Shown here: positions 31,769 to 40,021 of the stretch, one piece after another
Layout: each line of letters begins with the position of its first letter
Numbering within the stretch: position 1 is the first letter of the stretch
Assembly (NCBI GenBank): GCA_001917175.1
Contig: MNTV01000020.1
Location: 206,239 to 256,588 of the forward strand
From: Azospirillum sp. 51_20
GTDB taxonomy: Bacteria; Pseudomonadota; Alphaproteobacteria; RF32; CAG-239
Length of the DNA: 50,350 nt
Reading direction: 5' to 3'
Made by a program: the position numbers and the translations under genes
Notes under the pieces: generated by a model
Seen by the model: only the letters and a program-made list of their open reading frames with translations
Database searches by the model: none
What the model was told of the DNA's origin: nothing

Positions 31769-32848
31769 ATGAACATAACCTTTTTTATCGTCCTGGGGCT
31801 GGCTTTCCTGAGCTTTATCATTCCCGCCGCCGTCTACGGCATCGTTTCCCGCCGGACCATGTTCAACCGCGGCGGGCTCGGCAGTTCCGCCTTTCTTCCG
31901 GCGGCCATGGTTTTACTGCCGCTGATGCTCGGCGTCCGTTTCTTCCTTTATGACGGCGACGACTTCGTCGGTTCTTACAATTTCTGGCAGATCGTCGTAC
32001 CGTTTGCCGGTGCCTTTGCCATTGCCGCTTCCGGACACTTTGCTTCCCCGCGCCGCTGGTTTCTGCCGCTGCTGACGCTTGCCGTTGTTCTGGCCGTCGT
32101 CGTCATGCCGGAAAACGCCGTCAATGTCGTTCCTTCCCTTCCGCCGCTTGCCAACCGTTTGATTTTGGCCGCGGCATGGCTGTTTTTTGCCGGTCTGTAT
32201 CCTTACGTCAACAGCGGCGACGGCGTGCTTGCCGTTCAGTCGCTCAACATTTCTCTCGGCATCGGCATATTGGGCGCCGTCAACGCCCTTCCGCTGATGC
32301 TCGGCGTTTTCGGCTGGATGTTTGCCGCCGCCTTTCTGGCGCTGACGGTCTTTTCCTGGCATCCGTCGCGGATCAAGGTTTCCTCCCGCGACGCGGCGGC
32401 TTTCGGCTTTCTGCTGTTTTCCCTGATCGCGCCGGCGGCGGGCGAAGGCGCAGCCTCCTGCTGCGTAATTTTTGCCCTTTTCTTCCTCATTGACTTCCTC
32501 TGGGCGCTGGCGCTGAAACTGACTTTTCTGCCCCGCTACGAAGACTTGTCCGCCAACACCGGCTTTCGTCAGGCAACGGCCGACGGCATGGATCCGGCGC
32601 AGGCGGCCTCGTTCACCGTCCGCATTCAGATGCTGATGCTGTTTTTCGGCTGCTTCCAGGCCTATTCGCCGACGCCGTGGTCGCTGCTGCTGGTTTCGAC
32701 CATGATCACGCTCTGGCTCGACTACCGCTTCCGCAACATTCCGACGCCGCCGCAAACCTTGCGGGACATCAACGCGCAGGTGCTGGAAGAATTGCAGGAC
32801 CGGGTCAACGAGTTTAAAAGCTACATAAAAAAGGACAATGATTTTTGA
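31769..32848 (+). CDS. Hypothetical polytopic inner-membrane protein
   Basis: A 359-aa protein with about eight or nine hydrophobic segments over residues 1-300 (for example FIVLGLAFLSFIIPAAVYGI, LPAAMVLLPLMLGVRFFL, SLNISLGIGILGAVNALPLM). A soluble C-terminus ends LEELQDRVNEFKSYIKKDNDF. The ATG at 31769 has a strong TGAGGAG SD. Its stop overlaps the start of the next gene (TGATG), so the two are translationally coupled. I recognise no transporter signature. It is possibly a conserved alphaproteobacterial membrane protein of unknown role. Confidence 0.75.
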   Translation: MNITFFIVLGLAFLSFIIPAAVYGIVSRRTMFNRGGLGSSAFLPAAMVLLPLMLGVRFFLYDGDDFVGSYNFWQIVVPFAGAFAIAASGHFASPRRWFLPLLTLAVVLAVVVMPENAVNVVPSLPPLANRLILAAAWLFFAGLYPYVNSGDGVLAVQSLNISLGIGILGAVNALPLMLGVFGWMFAAAFLALTVFSWHPSRIKVSSRDAAAFGFLLFSLIAPAAGEGAASCCVIFALFFLIDFLWALALKLTFLPRYEDLSANTGFRQATADGMDPAQAASFTVRIQMLMLFFGCFQAYSPTPWSLLLVSTMITLWLDYRFRNIPTPPQTLRDINAQVLEELQDRVNEFKSYIKKDNDF

Positions 32849-34251
32849 TGTTTCGCCGTCTGCTGCAACAACTGGTGTCTCCGCCCCGGCCGGCAACGGC
32901 AAGGCCGGCGGTCGGGCATGTTCCGGCGGAAATCAGATTCAAAGTCATCGTTGCCGACTTTTACGACCGTGTCAGCAGCAGCGGCGGAGAAAAACTGGCC
33001 GAACTGCTGCAGGGCGCGGAAGGGTTGGATGTCGCCAGCCTGAAAGCGGATTTTGACCTTTCTTTCCTCAACTTCGAAAGCCGCAATTTTTTTGACCTGA
33101 TCGACCGCGGACAGAACCTGCTGGAAAAAACCGGCGCCGACGTCCTGATCTGGGGCTGCCGCGAAGAAAACCGGCTGCGACTCAACTTCCAGACCCCGCG
33201 GCAGTACGAAAAAGAAGACGGTTCTTTCGTCTGCCTGCTCGACAGCATGTATCTGCCGGCCGACGCGCTTACCGGCGGCGAATTTCCGCAGCCGCTGCTC
33301 GATCTTCTGACCGGCACCGTCGTCAGCGCCGCCGACCGGCCGGACAAAGAATGCCGGATCTATAAAAAATATCTGCTGAAAAAAATCATTGCCCGCATTT
33401 CAAAAATCGATTCCGCCAAATCCCTCGGACTTGAGTACATGCCCTACATCATGAACCAGCTGGGGCTGATTTACATGACGGCCGCCGCCGACGGCAAAAA
33501 CGAAAACGATTTCAAAATCATCGCCAATTTGTTTGAAACCGCCCTCAAATATCAAAAACAGATTTTTGAGCCGACGCACCTCGGCTGCATATACCTGCAC
33601 CTCGGACAGTTAAACGACTGCGCTTCGGTTTATGCGGACAAACATTCGGATGTCTATTTCCGCGCCGCCATTGCCGACTACCGGCAGGCGCAGAAATACT
33701 TCGGCAAATATACCTATCCCTACGACCACGGCCACATTTGCTACAAACTTTCCGGCCTTTACTACAACTACTGGAAAAGAACCGAAGACCTGCAGGCGCT
33801 GCGCGATTCGGTTTCGCAGCTGCGGGAATGCGAACGCATTTTCACCCAGGCGCAGTTCCCCGGCTTTTGGGGACATATAGAAGGCAGTCTCGGCTATCTT
33901 CTGCACAACCTCGGCCACCGCACGCGGAGCCCCGATATCTGCCGGCTGGCAGTGGCCGCCTACCGCAACCAGCAGAAAATCGTCACCGAAAACCGGCAGC
34001 CGCTTTACTGGGCGCGGATCCAGCAGAAAATTGCCGAAACCTATTATCTGGAAGGCAAAATCTCCGCCAACCGCGAAGCCCTGGAAGAGGCGCTGGCCTG
34101 CTACCATGACGCGCTCTATATCTTTGAAACCGCCAAACGCGCACAGGCCGCGGAAGAAGCCCGCACCGGCATCGCCAAAACCCGGCAGATGCTGGCCGAG
34201 CTGGCGCCCGATGCGGAAGAAGAGGAAACGGAAGACTTTACTCAACCGTAA
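32848..34251 (+). CDS. TPR-like helical-repeat protein
   Basis: A 467-aa soluble protein. The N-terminal 180 residues are mixed alpha/beta and contain DVLIWGCREENRLRLNFQTP, a Rossmann-like segment. Residues about 190-450 are helical repeats of TPR type with aromatic and Ala positions (KYQKQIFEPTHLGCIYLHLG, YRQAQKYFGKYTYPYDHG, AVAAYRNQQKIV, ALACYHDALYIFETA). It is coupled to the preceding membrane-protein gene through TGATG. The pair may form a complex, but its role is unknown. Its last 14 bp overlap the 3' end of the convergent glmS. Confidence 0.72.
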   Translation: MFRRLLQQLVSPPRPATARPAVGHVPAEIRFKVIVADFYDRVSSSGGEKLAELLQGAEGLDVASLKADFDLSFLNFESRNFFDLIDRGQNLLEKTGADVLIWGCREENRLRLNFQTPRQYEKEDGSFVCLLDSMYLPADALTGGEFPQPLLDLLTGTVVSAADRPDKECRIYKKYLLKKIIARISKIDSAKSLGLEYMPYIMNQLGLIYMTAAADGKNENDFKIIANLFETALKYQKQIFEPTHLGCIYLHLGQLNDCASVYADKHSDVYFRAAIADYRQAQKYFGKYTYPYDHGHICYKLSGLYYNYWKRTEDLQALRDSVSQLRECERIFTQAQFPGFWGHIEGSLGYLLHNLGHRTRSPDICRLAVAAYRNQQKIVTENRQPLYWARIQQKIAETYYLEGKISANREALEEALACYHDALYIFETAKRAQAAEEARTGIAKTRQMLAELAPDAEEEETEDFTQP

Positions 34252-36076
34252 CCGACTTGGCCAGGTTGCGCGGCTGATCGACTTCGCGCCCCAGCAGATC
34301 GGCAATATGATAAGCCAGAAGCTGCAGCGGCAGATTCAACAAAAGCGGCGAAAATATTTCCGCGGTCGAAGGCACCGTCAGCAGCAAATCAAACAGCTCT
34401 TCCGCCCGCCTGTCGCCGTCAAAGCTCACGCCGGTCAAAAACGCATGTCTGGCCCGCGCTTCCTCGCAGTTGGAAATCATTTTGTCATAAACCCTGCCGC
34501 CGGGCGCCAGCACCGCCGTCACCGGCATATTTTCGTCAAGCAGCGCAATCGGCCCGTGTTTCAGTTCTCCCGCCGGGTAGCCGTTGGCATTGACGTAGCT
34601 GATCTCTTTCAGTTTCAGGGCGCCTTCCTGCGCCGTCGGCAGATTGACGCCGCGGGCAATATAAATCATCTGCCGGTAGTCTTTCAGCCTTTCCGCCGCG
34701 GCCTTCACTTTTCCGTCCTCGCTCAGCGCCTTTTCCATTTTGGCCGGCAGCTGCCGCAGTTCGTCGCGCAGTTTTCCGAGTTCGGCCGGCGGCAGACTTC
34801 CCCGCGCGGAGGCAAGCGCCAGCCCCAGAAGGTACAGACAGGTCAGCTGGGCGGTGTAGGATTTGGTGGCAGCCACGCTGACCTCAATCCCCGCTTTCAG
34901 CGGCAGCAGACTGCCGGCATGGCGGACAATGCTCGAATCCTCGCGGTTGGTCAAAACCAGAATATGCGCGCCGCGTTCTTCCGCCCGTTTGACCGCGGTG
35001 ATGGTATCGGCCGTTTCGCCCGACTGGGAAATGCCGATCGTCAGCGTTTTTTCGTCGGTCATGCAGCTCCGGTAAATATATTCGCTGGCGGCAACGACGG
35101 AAACCGGAATTTTCAGCCATTCCTCAAAGGCAAAACCGGCCACCGCCGCCGCATGCAGGGAAGTACCGCAGGCGATGATTTCAATCCTCTCCGCTTTGGC
35201 CGCGGCGGCAATGTTGACTTTCGGCAACAGCGGTGTTTCCCGCCCGCCGGCATAAGCATCCTGCAGCAGATGACGGACGATGTCCGGCTGTTCGTTAATT
35301 TCCTTCAGCATAAAATGCGGATACCCGCGCTTACTGATCACTTCCGGATTAAAACCGATATACTCCGGCTGACGTTCGATCGGACAGCCGTCAAAATCGT
35401 ATATTTTTGCCTCTTTTCGGGTAATTACGGCTATTTCACCGTCGTTCAGATAAATAATCCGCCGCACTTTGCCGACAATGGCCGGAATATCGCTGGCAAC
35501 ATAGTTCTCGTCTTTGCCCAGTCCCACGATCAGCGGCGCGTTCTGCCGCACGGCTATGATCTTGTCCGGTTCGTTCTGATGCATGACACAAAAGGCAAAC
35601 GCTCCTTTCAGCCGCCTCACTCCGGCCGTTACCGCCGCTTCCAGCGACCCGGATTTTTTATATTCGCGTTCAAACAGATGCACCGCGGCTTCGGTATCGG
35701 TTTCGGAAGAAAAGACATATCCTTCCTGCTCCAGCTCTTCGCGCAGCGACTTGTAATTTTCGATAATGCCGTTATGCACCAGCGCCAGCCGGCCGTCGTT
35801 TGACAGATGCGGATGCGCGTTTTCAACCGTCGCTTTGCCGTGGGTGGCCCAGCGGATATGACCGATGCCGCCGGTCGCCGGCAGCTTGTCCGCTTTTCCG
35901 GCCGCCGCCGCACACAGATTGCCGAGCTTGCCCGGCGCTTTGAAAACATCGATTCTGCCGTTGTCGTTCAAGGCAATGCCGGCCGAATCATATCCCCGGT
36001 ATTCCAGATTTTTCAGCCCCGCCAGCAAAATTTCGCTGACTGCGCCGCCGCCGACGTAACCCACTATTCCGCACAT
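34238..36076 (-). CDS. glmS: Glutamine-fructose-6-phosphate aminotransferase (isomerizing)
   Basis: A 612-aa GlmS, which makes glucosamine-6-phosphate for peptidoglycan and LPS. The N-terminal Ntn glutaminase begins CGIVGYVGG after Met (Cys nucleophile) with the YRGYDSAGIA motif and GHIRWATHG. Two SIS sugar-isomerase domains follow (ACGTSLHAAAVAG, SQSGETADTITA, YIARGVNLPTAQEGALKLKEISY). The family end DQPRNLAKSVTVE is intact. Its start overlaps the upstream acyltransferase by 13 bp, so the two form an operon. There is no room for a glmS ribozyme upstream; regulation by another route is likely. Confidence 0.97.
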   Translation of the reverse strand: MCGIVGYVGGGAVSEILLAGLKNLEYRGYDSAGIALNDNGRIDVFKAPGKLGNLCAAAAGKADKLPATGGIGHIRWATHGKATVENAHPHLSNDGRLALVHNGIIENYKSLREELEQEGYVFSSETDTEAAVHLFEREYKKSGSLEAAVTAGVRRLKGAFAFCVMHQNEPDKIIAVRQNAPLIVGLGKDENYVASDIPAIVGKVRRIIYLNDGEIAVITRKEAKIYDFDGCPIERQPEYIGFNPEVISKRGYPHFMLKEINEQPDIVRHLLQDAYAGGRETPLLPKVNIAAAAKAERIEIIACGTSLHAAAVAGFAFEEWLKIPVSVVAASEYIYRSCMTDEKTLTIGISQSGETADTITAVKRAEERGAHILVLTNREDSSIVRHAGSLLPLKAGIEVSVAATKSYTAQLTCLYLLGLALASARGSLPPAELGKLRDELRQLPAKMEKALSEDGKVKAAAERLKDYRQMIYIARGVNLPTAQEGALKLKEISYVNANGYPAGELKHGPIALLDENMPVTAVLAPGGRVYDKMISNCEEARARHAFLTGVSFDGDRRAEELFDLLLTVPSTAEIFSPLLLNLPLQLLAYHIADLLGREVDQPRNLAKSVTVE

Positions 36077-36627
36077 AATCTTTCCTCCCCGGCAGCTTCC
36101 TCACAGGCTTCTATGCAGCCGATTTTCATCAGTGTGCGCATGATATTGGCGCGGTTGCGTTTTTTGATCGGGCGGATCGGCTGCCCGGCGTAAACCGTCC
36201 ACGGTTCAAATTTATATCCCGACGGCACGAAACTTAAAGCGCCGATCGTTACTCCCTCGGGAATGTCGTTGCCGGGCATAATCACCGAATTGGTGCCGAC
36301 GCCGGTATATTTTCCCAGTCGTACATTGCCCTGAATCTCCCTAACGCAGGGAACTGAATGGGTAACCAGCTCGTTGACGTAGTCGTTGCTCGACAGCCAG
36401 ATTTTGACGCCGGCCGCCAGACTGGAATAGCTGCCCATCTCAAAGGTATATTTGCCGTCGCCGCCGGCAATGTAGGTGCCGGGCGCAATTTCGCAGTCGG
36501 AACCGATTTTGCAGGCCGAAGAAATCCGGCAGAAGTCGGCAATCCGCACATTGTCGCCCACTTCGACCAGTTCCGGTTTTTTAATGATCACATATTCCCC
36601 GAGGATAAAATTTTTCCCGTGTTTCAT
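36064..36627 (-). CDS. Left-handed beta-helix acyltransferase (hexapeptide repeat)
   Basis: A 187-aa protein with hexapeptide repeats through residues about 20-150 (VGDNVRIADFCRISSACKIG, IAPGTYIAGG, VRLGKYTGVGTNSVIMPG, VTIGALSFVPSG). This is the fold of WbbJ/LacA-type O-acetyltransferases and sugar-nucleotide N-acyltransferases. The ATG at 36627 has a strong AAGGAG SD; the frame continues upstream to 36693 but without one. It is coupled to glmS, so it probably modifies an amino sugar or an LPS/capsule building block. The acceptor is unknown. Confidence 0.82.
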   Translation of the reverse strand: MKHGKNFILGEYVIIKKPELVEVGDNVRIADFCRISSACKIGSDCEIAPGTYIAGGDGKYTFEMGSYSSLAAGVKIWLSSNDYVNELVTHSVPCVREIQGNVRLGKYTGVGTNSVIMPGNDIPEGVTIGALSFVPSGYKFEPWTVYAGQPIRPIKKRNRANIMRTLMKIGCIEACEEAAGEERLCAE

Positions 36628-36710
36628 AGTCTTTCTCCTTACGTTATCAGCTTCCGAGTATGAAACAGCGTCCGGCAAATGGCAAATCAACAAAAATTAT
36701 AAAATATTAC

Positions 36711-36742
36711 AAAAACGGACCCGCCTTAATCCGGCGGGTCCG
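36711..36742 (-). terminator. Terminator of dxs
   Basis: CGGACCCGCC / GGCGGGTCCG arms (10 bp), loop TTAATCC. On the minus strand TTTTTG follows the stem. It is 24 bp beyond the dxs stop. Confidence 0.88.
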
Positions 36743-36765
36743 CGGCTTTTCCTCTCATACGCGTT

Positions 36766-38514
36766 TTACAGCGCTTTCATGATGTCGTCGGCAATCTGCT
36801 CCGGCGTCAGATGATAACGCCGGTAAAGCTCGTCGAGCGGCACCCGGTCGGTAAATTCCTTTTTCGCCCCGAAGGTGAGAACCTTCATCGGATCGGCGCC
36901 GTAGAAACGGGCGATCTTTTCGCCGAAGCCGCCGTCCAGTTCGCCGTCTTCCAGGGTAGCCACCAGCTGATGATCCGCCTTGAGCGAAGTCAGCAGTTCC
37001 CCGTCCAGACCGGTAATATAGCGCGGATTGATCAGCGTCGCCTCAATCCCGCGTTCCCGCAGCCGTTCGACAACCCGCTGGCCGAGGGCAAAGAAGCTGC
37101 CCAGCCCCAGAACGGCAACTTTTTCGCCCCGTTTCACCGTCTGATAGCGGTTCAGGCGGCCGTAGTCTTTTTCAACCTCGCCGACGGACGGACGAACCTC
37201 GGAAGGAATGCGGATCACCACCGGATGCGCGGTTTGTTCCACCGCCCAGTCAAGCATGGCCAGATATTCCTCTTTGCCGGCCGGCGCCAGATAAACGATA
37301 TTCGGAATATTGCCGATCAGCGGAATGTCAAAACAGCCGAGGTGAGTGACATCGCCGCCGGAAATGCCGGCGCCGGAAACCAGAATCACCGCCGGATTGT
37401 TGTTGATTGCCAGATCCTGCGAAAGCTGGTCGTAAGTTCTCTGTATGAACGAACTCCAGACCAGATAGACCGGTTTGCAGCCGCCTTTGGCCAAGGCCGA
37501 GGACATTGCCACCGCATGTTCTTCGGCAATGCCGACGTCAACGAAGTTTTCGCCCAGCGCCGCCCGTTTTTCCGCATTGATGCCGAAAGCGCCCGGCGTG
37601 CCGGCATTAACCGCGACCACCGTCTTGTCTTCGGCAATTTTGTTCTTCAGATAATCGTAAGTGATGTCATTGTAGTTTTCGCCGCCGGTTTCAACCGTAA
37701 CTTCGCCGGTCCTGATGTCAAACGGCAGGTTCCAGTGCCATTTTTCCTTGTTTTCCTCGGCAAATTTATAACCTTTGCCTTTTAAGGTATGAACATGAAC
37801 AACCGTCGGCCGCGGCGTATCCTTGACTTCGCCGAAAACTCCGATCAACGCTTCGACCGAATTTCCGTCCCCGACATAGCGATAGTCAAAACCGAGCGCC
37901 TTAAACATGTTGCACTCGGCCTTGCCGCCGGTTTCCCTCAGCAGCCGCAGGTTGGTATACAAACCGCCGTGGTTTTCGGCAATCGACATTTCGTTGTCGT
38001 TGACGACAATAATGATGTTACTGTCAAGCACCGCCGCATTGCTCAGTCCCTCCAGCGCTTCGCCGCCGGAAAGCGAACCGTCGCCGATCACCGCGATCAC
38101 GTTGTGCTTTTCGCCCCGAAGGTCGCGCGCTTTGGCCAGACCGCAGGCCAGGCTGACGGAAGTCGACGTATGGCCGACGACAAAAAAGTCGTGTTCGCTC
38201 TCATTGGGATTGGTATAGCCGGAAATTTTTCCCATTTCCTCAACTTTGAGAAAACCGTTCTTGCGTCCGGTGAGAATCTTGTGCGGATAGCTTTGGTGCG
38301 AAACGTCGTAAACAATTTTGTCTTTCGGCGAATCAAACACGTAATGCAGAGCAATTGCGGTTTCGACAATCCCCAGGTTGGGACCGACGTGGCCGCCGAT
38401 TTTGCTGTCGCGGTTAAGCACCGCCGAACGGATTTCGCCGGCCAGCGCTTCCATTTCCGCCGTATTCAGCTTTTTCAAGTCTTCGGGTGAATTGATCTTG
38501 TCCAGATATGCCAT
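36766..38514 (-). CDS. dxs: 1-deoxy-D-xylulose-5-phosphate synthase
   Basis: A 582-aa thiamine-diphosphate enzyme catalysing the first step of the MEP isoprenoid pathway from pyruvate and glyceraldehyde-3-phosphate. Motifs are DVSHQSYPHKILTGR, GHTSTSVSLACGLAKA, the TPP-binding GDGSLSGGEALEGLSNAA ... NDNEMSIAEN, and GIAEEHAVAMSSALA in the second domain. It is about 40 residues shorter than E. coli Dxs, resembling the compact gut Firmicutes/Bacteroidota type rather than the usual alphaproteobacterial form. The SD is CAGGAGA. Its promoter at 38556-38586 has an unusual 19-bp spacer with a MerR-type dyad. Confidence 0.93.
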   Translation of the reverse strand: MAYLDKINSPEDLKKLNTAEMEALAGEIRSAVLNRDSKIGGHVGPNLGIVETAIALHYVFDSPKDKIVYDVSHQSYPHKILTGRKNGFLKVEEMGKISGYTNPNESEHDFFVVGHTSTSVSLACGLAKARDLRGEKHNVIAVIGDGSLSGGEALEGLSNAAVLDSNIIIVVNDNEMSIAENHGGLYTNLRLLRETGGKAECNMFKALGFDYRYVGDGNSVEALIGVFGEVKDTPRPTVVHVHTLKGKGYKFAEENKEKWHWNLPFDIRTGEVTVETGGENYNDITYDYLKNKIAEDKTVVAVNAGTPGAFGINAEKRAALGENFVDVGIAEEHAVAMSSALAKGGCKPVYLVWSSFIQRTYDQLSQDLAINNNPAVILVSGAGISGGDVTHLGCFDIPLIGNIPNIVYLAPAGKEEYLAMLDWAVEQTAHPVVIRIPSEVRPSVGEVEKDYGRLNRYQTVKRGEKVAVLGLGSFFALGQRVVERLRERGIEATLINPRYITGLDGELLTSLKADHQLVATLEDGELDGGFGEKIARFYGADPMKVLTFGAKKEFTDRVPLDELYRRYHLTPEQIADDIMKAL

Positions 38515-38555
38515 TTTTTTCTCCTGAATCGTTAACCAAGAATTATTTTACCGGC

Positions 38556-38586
38556 AGTCTAAAACTTAGACTTAACTCGAAGTCAA
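38556..38586 (-). promoter_or_regulatory. MerR-family-type promoter/operator of dxs
   Basis: Minus strand TTGACT, 19-bp spacer, TAGACT. The centre is a 20-bp dyad (ACTTCGAGTTAAGTCTAAGT, two mismatched pairs). An over-long 19-bp spacer containing a palindrome is the hallmark of promoters activated by MerR-family regulators. Nearly the same element occurs at 43335-43365. It sits 42 bp upstream of the dxs ATG. Confidence 0.6.
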
Positions 38587-38634
38587 GTATTTTTTTCGCG
38601 ATGCCGCATTTTTTTCCGCCCTTTTCGGAAAACG

Positions 38635-40020
38635 CTATTCCCCGGCCGGGGAAACGGCTTCATAGCGGCCGGCCATCGCCTTGTAGATATAGTTTTCGTA
38701 TTTGATGATCTGGTACTTCTGCTCGATCAGATCGTTGCGCAGGGAGTTTTCGGTATTGACCGCTTCCAGGAAGTCCTTGAACTCTTCCTTGCCGTAATTG
38801 TAGCGGCTGCGGTAATAAGCAGTGATCTTAACCGAATTGCGATAGTTTTCTTCCACGTTGCGGTATATCTCCAACGATTTCAGATAAGCGTAATAGTAAT
38901 AGGCGACTTCGTTTAAGGCCTGGTTCAGCGTATCTTTGAACTCAATCAGACTGACCTGATAATCCGCTTCGGAAATCCTGATATTGTTCTTAACCCGGTT
39001 CCAGTCGAGGAACGGCAGATCCACCGACACGCTGCCGAGAATATAGGAAAAGTCAAACGTCGTCCGCGCCTTGTCGGAACCGGAAGCCAGCGCCCCGCGG
39101 AGAGAAACGTTCGGATACCAGTTTTTGTTTTCCGCCTTCAACTCCTCGAAAGCCCCTTCCAGCCGGTATTGCGCCGCCAGCAGGTCAGGCCGGTTGGCCA
39201 GTACCGAAAGCGGCACGTCAAGCTCCGGCGCCGGGCCTTTTTGTTTCAAGATGTCGCCGAACGCGATTTCGTCCACCCCGCCCGTTACGTTAAGAATGTT
39301 CTGCAGACTGCTCACCGTTTCCTTAAATCCGGTTTCAAGATTAAGCAGTTTGTTTTTTTCCGACAGCAGGCTTTGTTTGGACTGCAGATATTCCACGTTG
39401 TCAGTTTTGCCGCTTGCATACTTCTGTCCGGTGATTTTCTGAATATCCTCATAAGATTTTATGTTCCGCCGGGTCAGCTCGATCGAGTTTTGCAGATATT
39501 CAAGGTTAAAATAAAGGTCGATCACGCTGTTGATCAGGGTCAGCCGCGCCGCTTCCCTGTCCATTACCGTCGCCTTGTAGGCAAACTCCTGCGCCGTCTG
39601 CCGGTTTCTGATTTTGCCGTAGAGGTCAGCCTCGTAACTCAGCCCCAGATCGCCGGAAAAACTGTCGGTAAAATCGTCACCGGTATGGATTTTGCGCTGC
39701 GAAGAAGCGGAAAGCTCGCCCGAAAGGGTGGGAAACAGATCGACCGTCGCCAGCCCCAGGTTGGCCAGTTCCTTCTCGACCTCAAACGCCGCTTTCAGAT
39801 AATCCGGATTGTTGGCCAGCGCCGTTTCGATCAGGTTGTTCAGTTCCGGATCGTTATATTGCCGCCACCAGTTTCCGTCGGCCTTGTAGCGGTTTTTGAC
39901 GGTTTCGGCATATTGCAGTTCTTCCGACAAAGAACGCGGTTCCGGCCCGACCGACGCACAGCCGGAAAGCAGCGCCAGACTGACGCCGAATAACAATTTT
40001 ACGGTTTGACAGTGTTTCAT
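38635..40020 (-). CDS. TolC-like outer-membrane efflux lipoprotein (NodT family)
   Basis: A 461-aa outer-membrane channel. The lipobox is LLSGCASVGPEP (Cys about residue 21). Two outer-membrane efflux repeats follow with long helices (YNLGYE-type VDLFPTLSGELSASSQRK, LEGAFEELKAENKNWYPNVSLRGAL). The ATG at 40020 is chosen; a GTG 9 bp upstream is an alternative. It overlaps the macB stop and is the last gene of the macA-macB-tolC-like operon. It provides the exit duct for a MacAB-type pump. Confidence 0.9.
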   Translation of the reverse strand: MKHCQTVKLLFGVSLALLSGCASVGPEPRSLSEELQYAETVKNRYKADGNWWRQYNDPELNNLIETALANNPDYLKAAFEVEKELANLGLATVDLFPTLSGELSASSQRKIHTGDDFTDSFSGDLGLSYEADLYGKIRNRQTAQEFAYKATVMDREAARLTLINSVIDLYFNLEYLQNSIELTRRNIKSYEDIQKITGQKYASGKTDNVEYLQSKQSLLSEKNKLLNLETGFKETVSSLQNILNVTGGVDEIAFGDILKQKGPAPELDVPLSVLANRPDLLAAQYRLEGAFEELKAENKNWYPNVSLRGALASGSDKARTTFDFSYILGSVSVDLPFLDWNRVKNNIRISEADYQVSLIEFKDTLNQALNEVAYYYYAYLKSLEIYRNVEENYRNSVKITAYYRSRYNYGKEEFKDFLEAVNTENSLRNDLIEQKYQIIKYENYIYKAMAGRYEAVSPAGE

Positions 40021-40021
40021 C

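Noticed and set aside
36077..36160. glmS ribozyme upstream of glmS
   Set aside because: The glmS start overlaps the coding end of the acyltransferase gene, leaving no untranslated leader for the ribozyme, which is also largely a Firmicutes feature.
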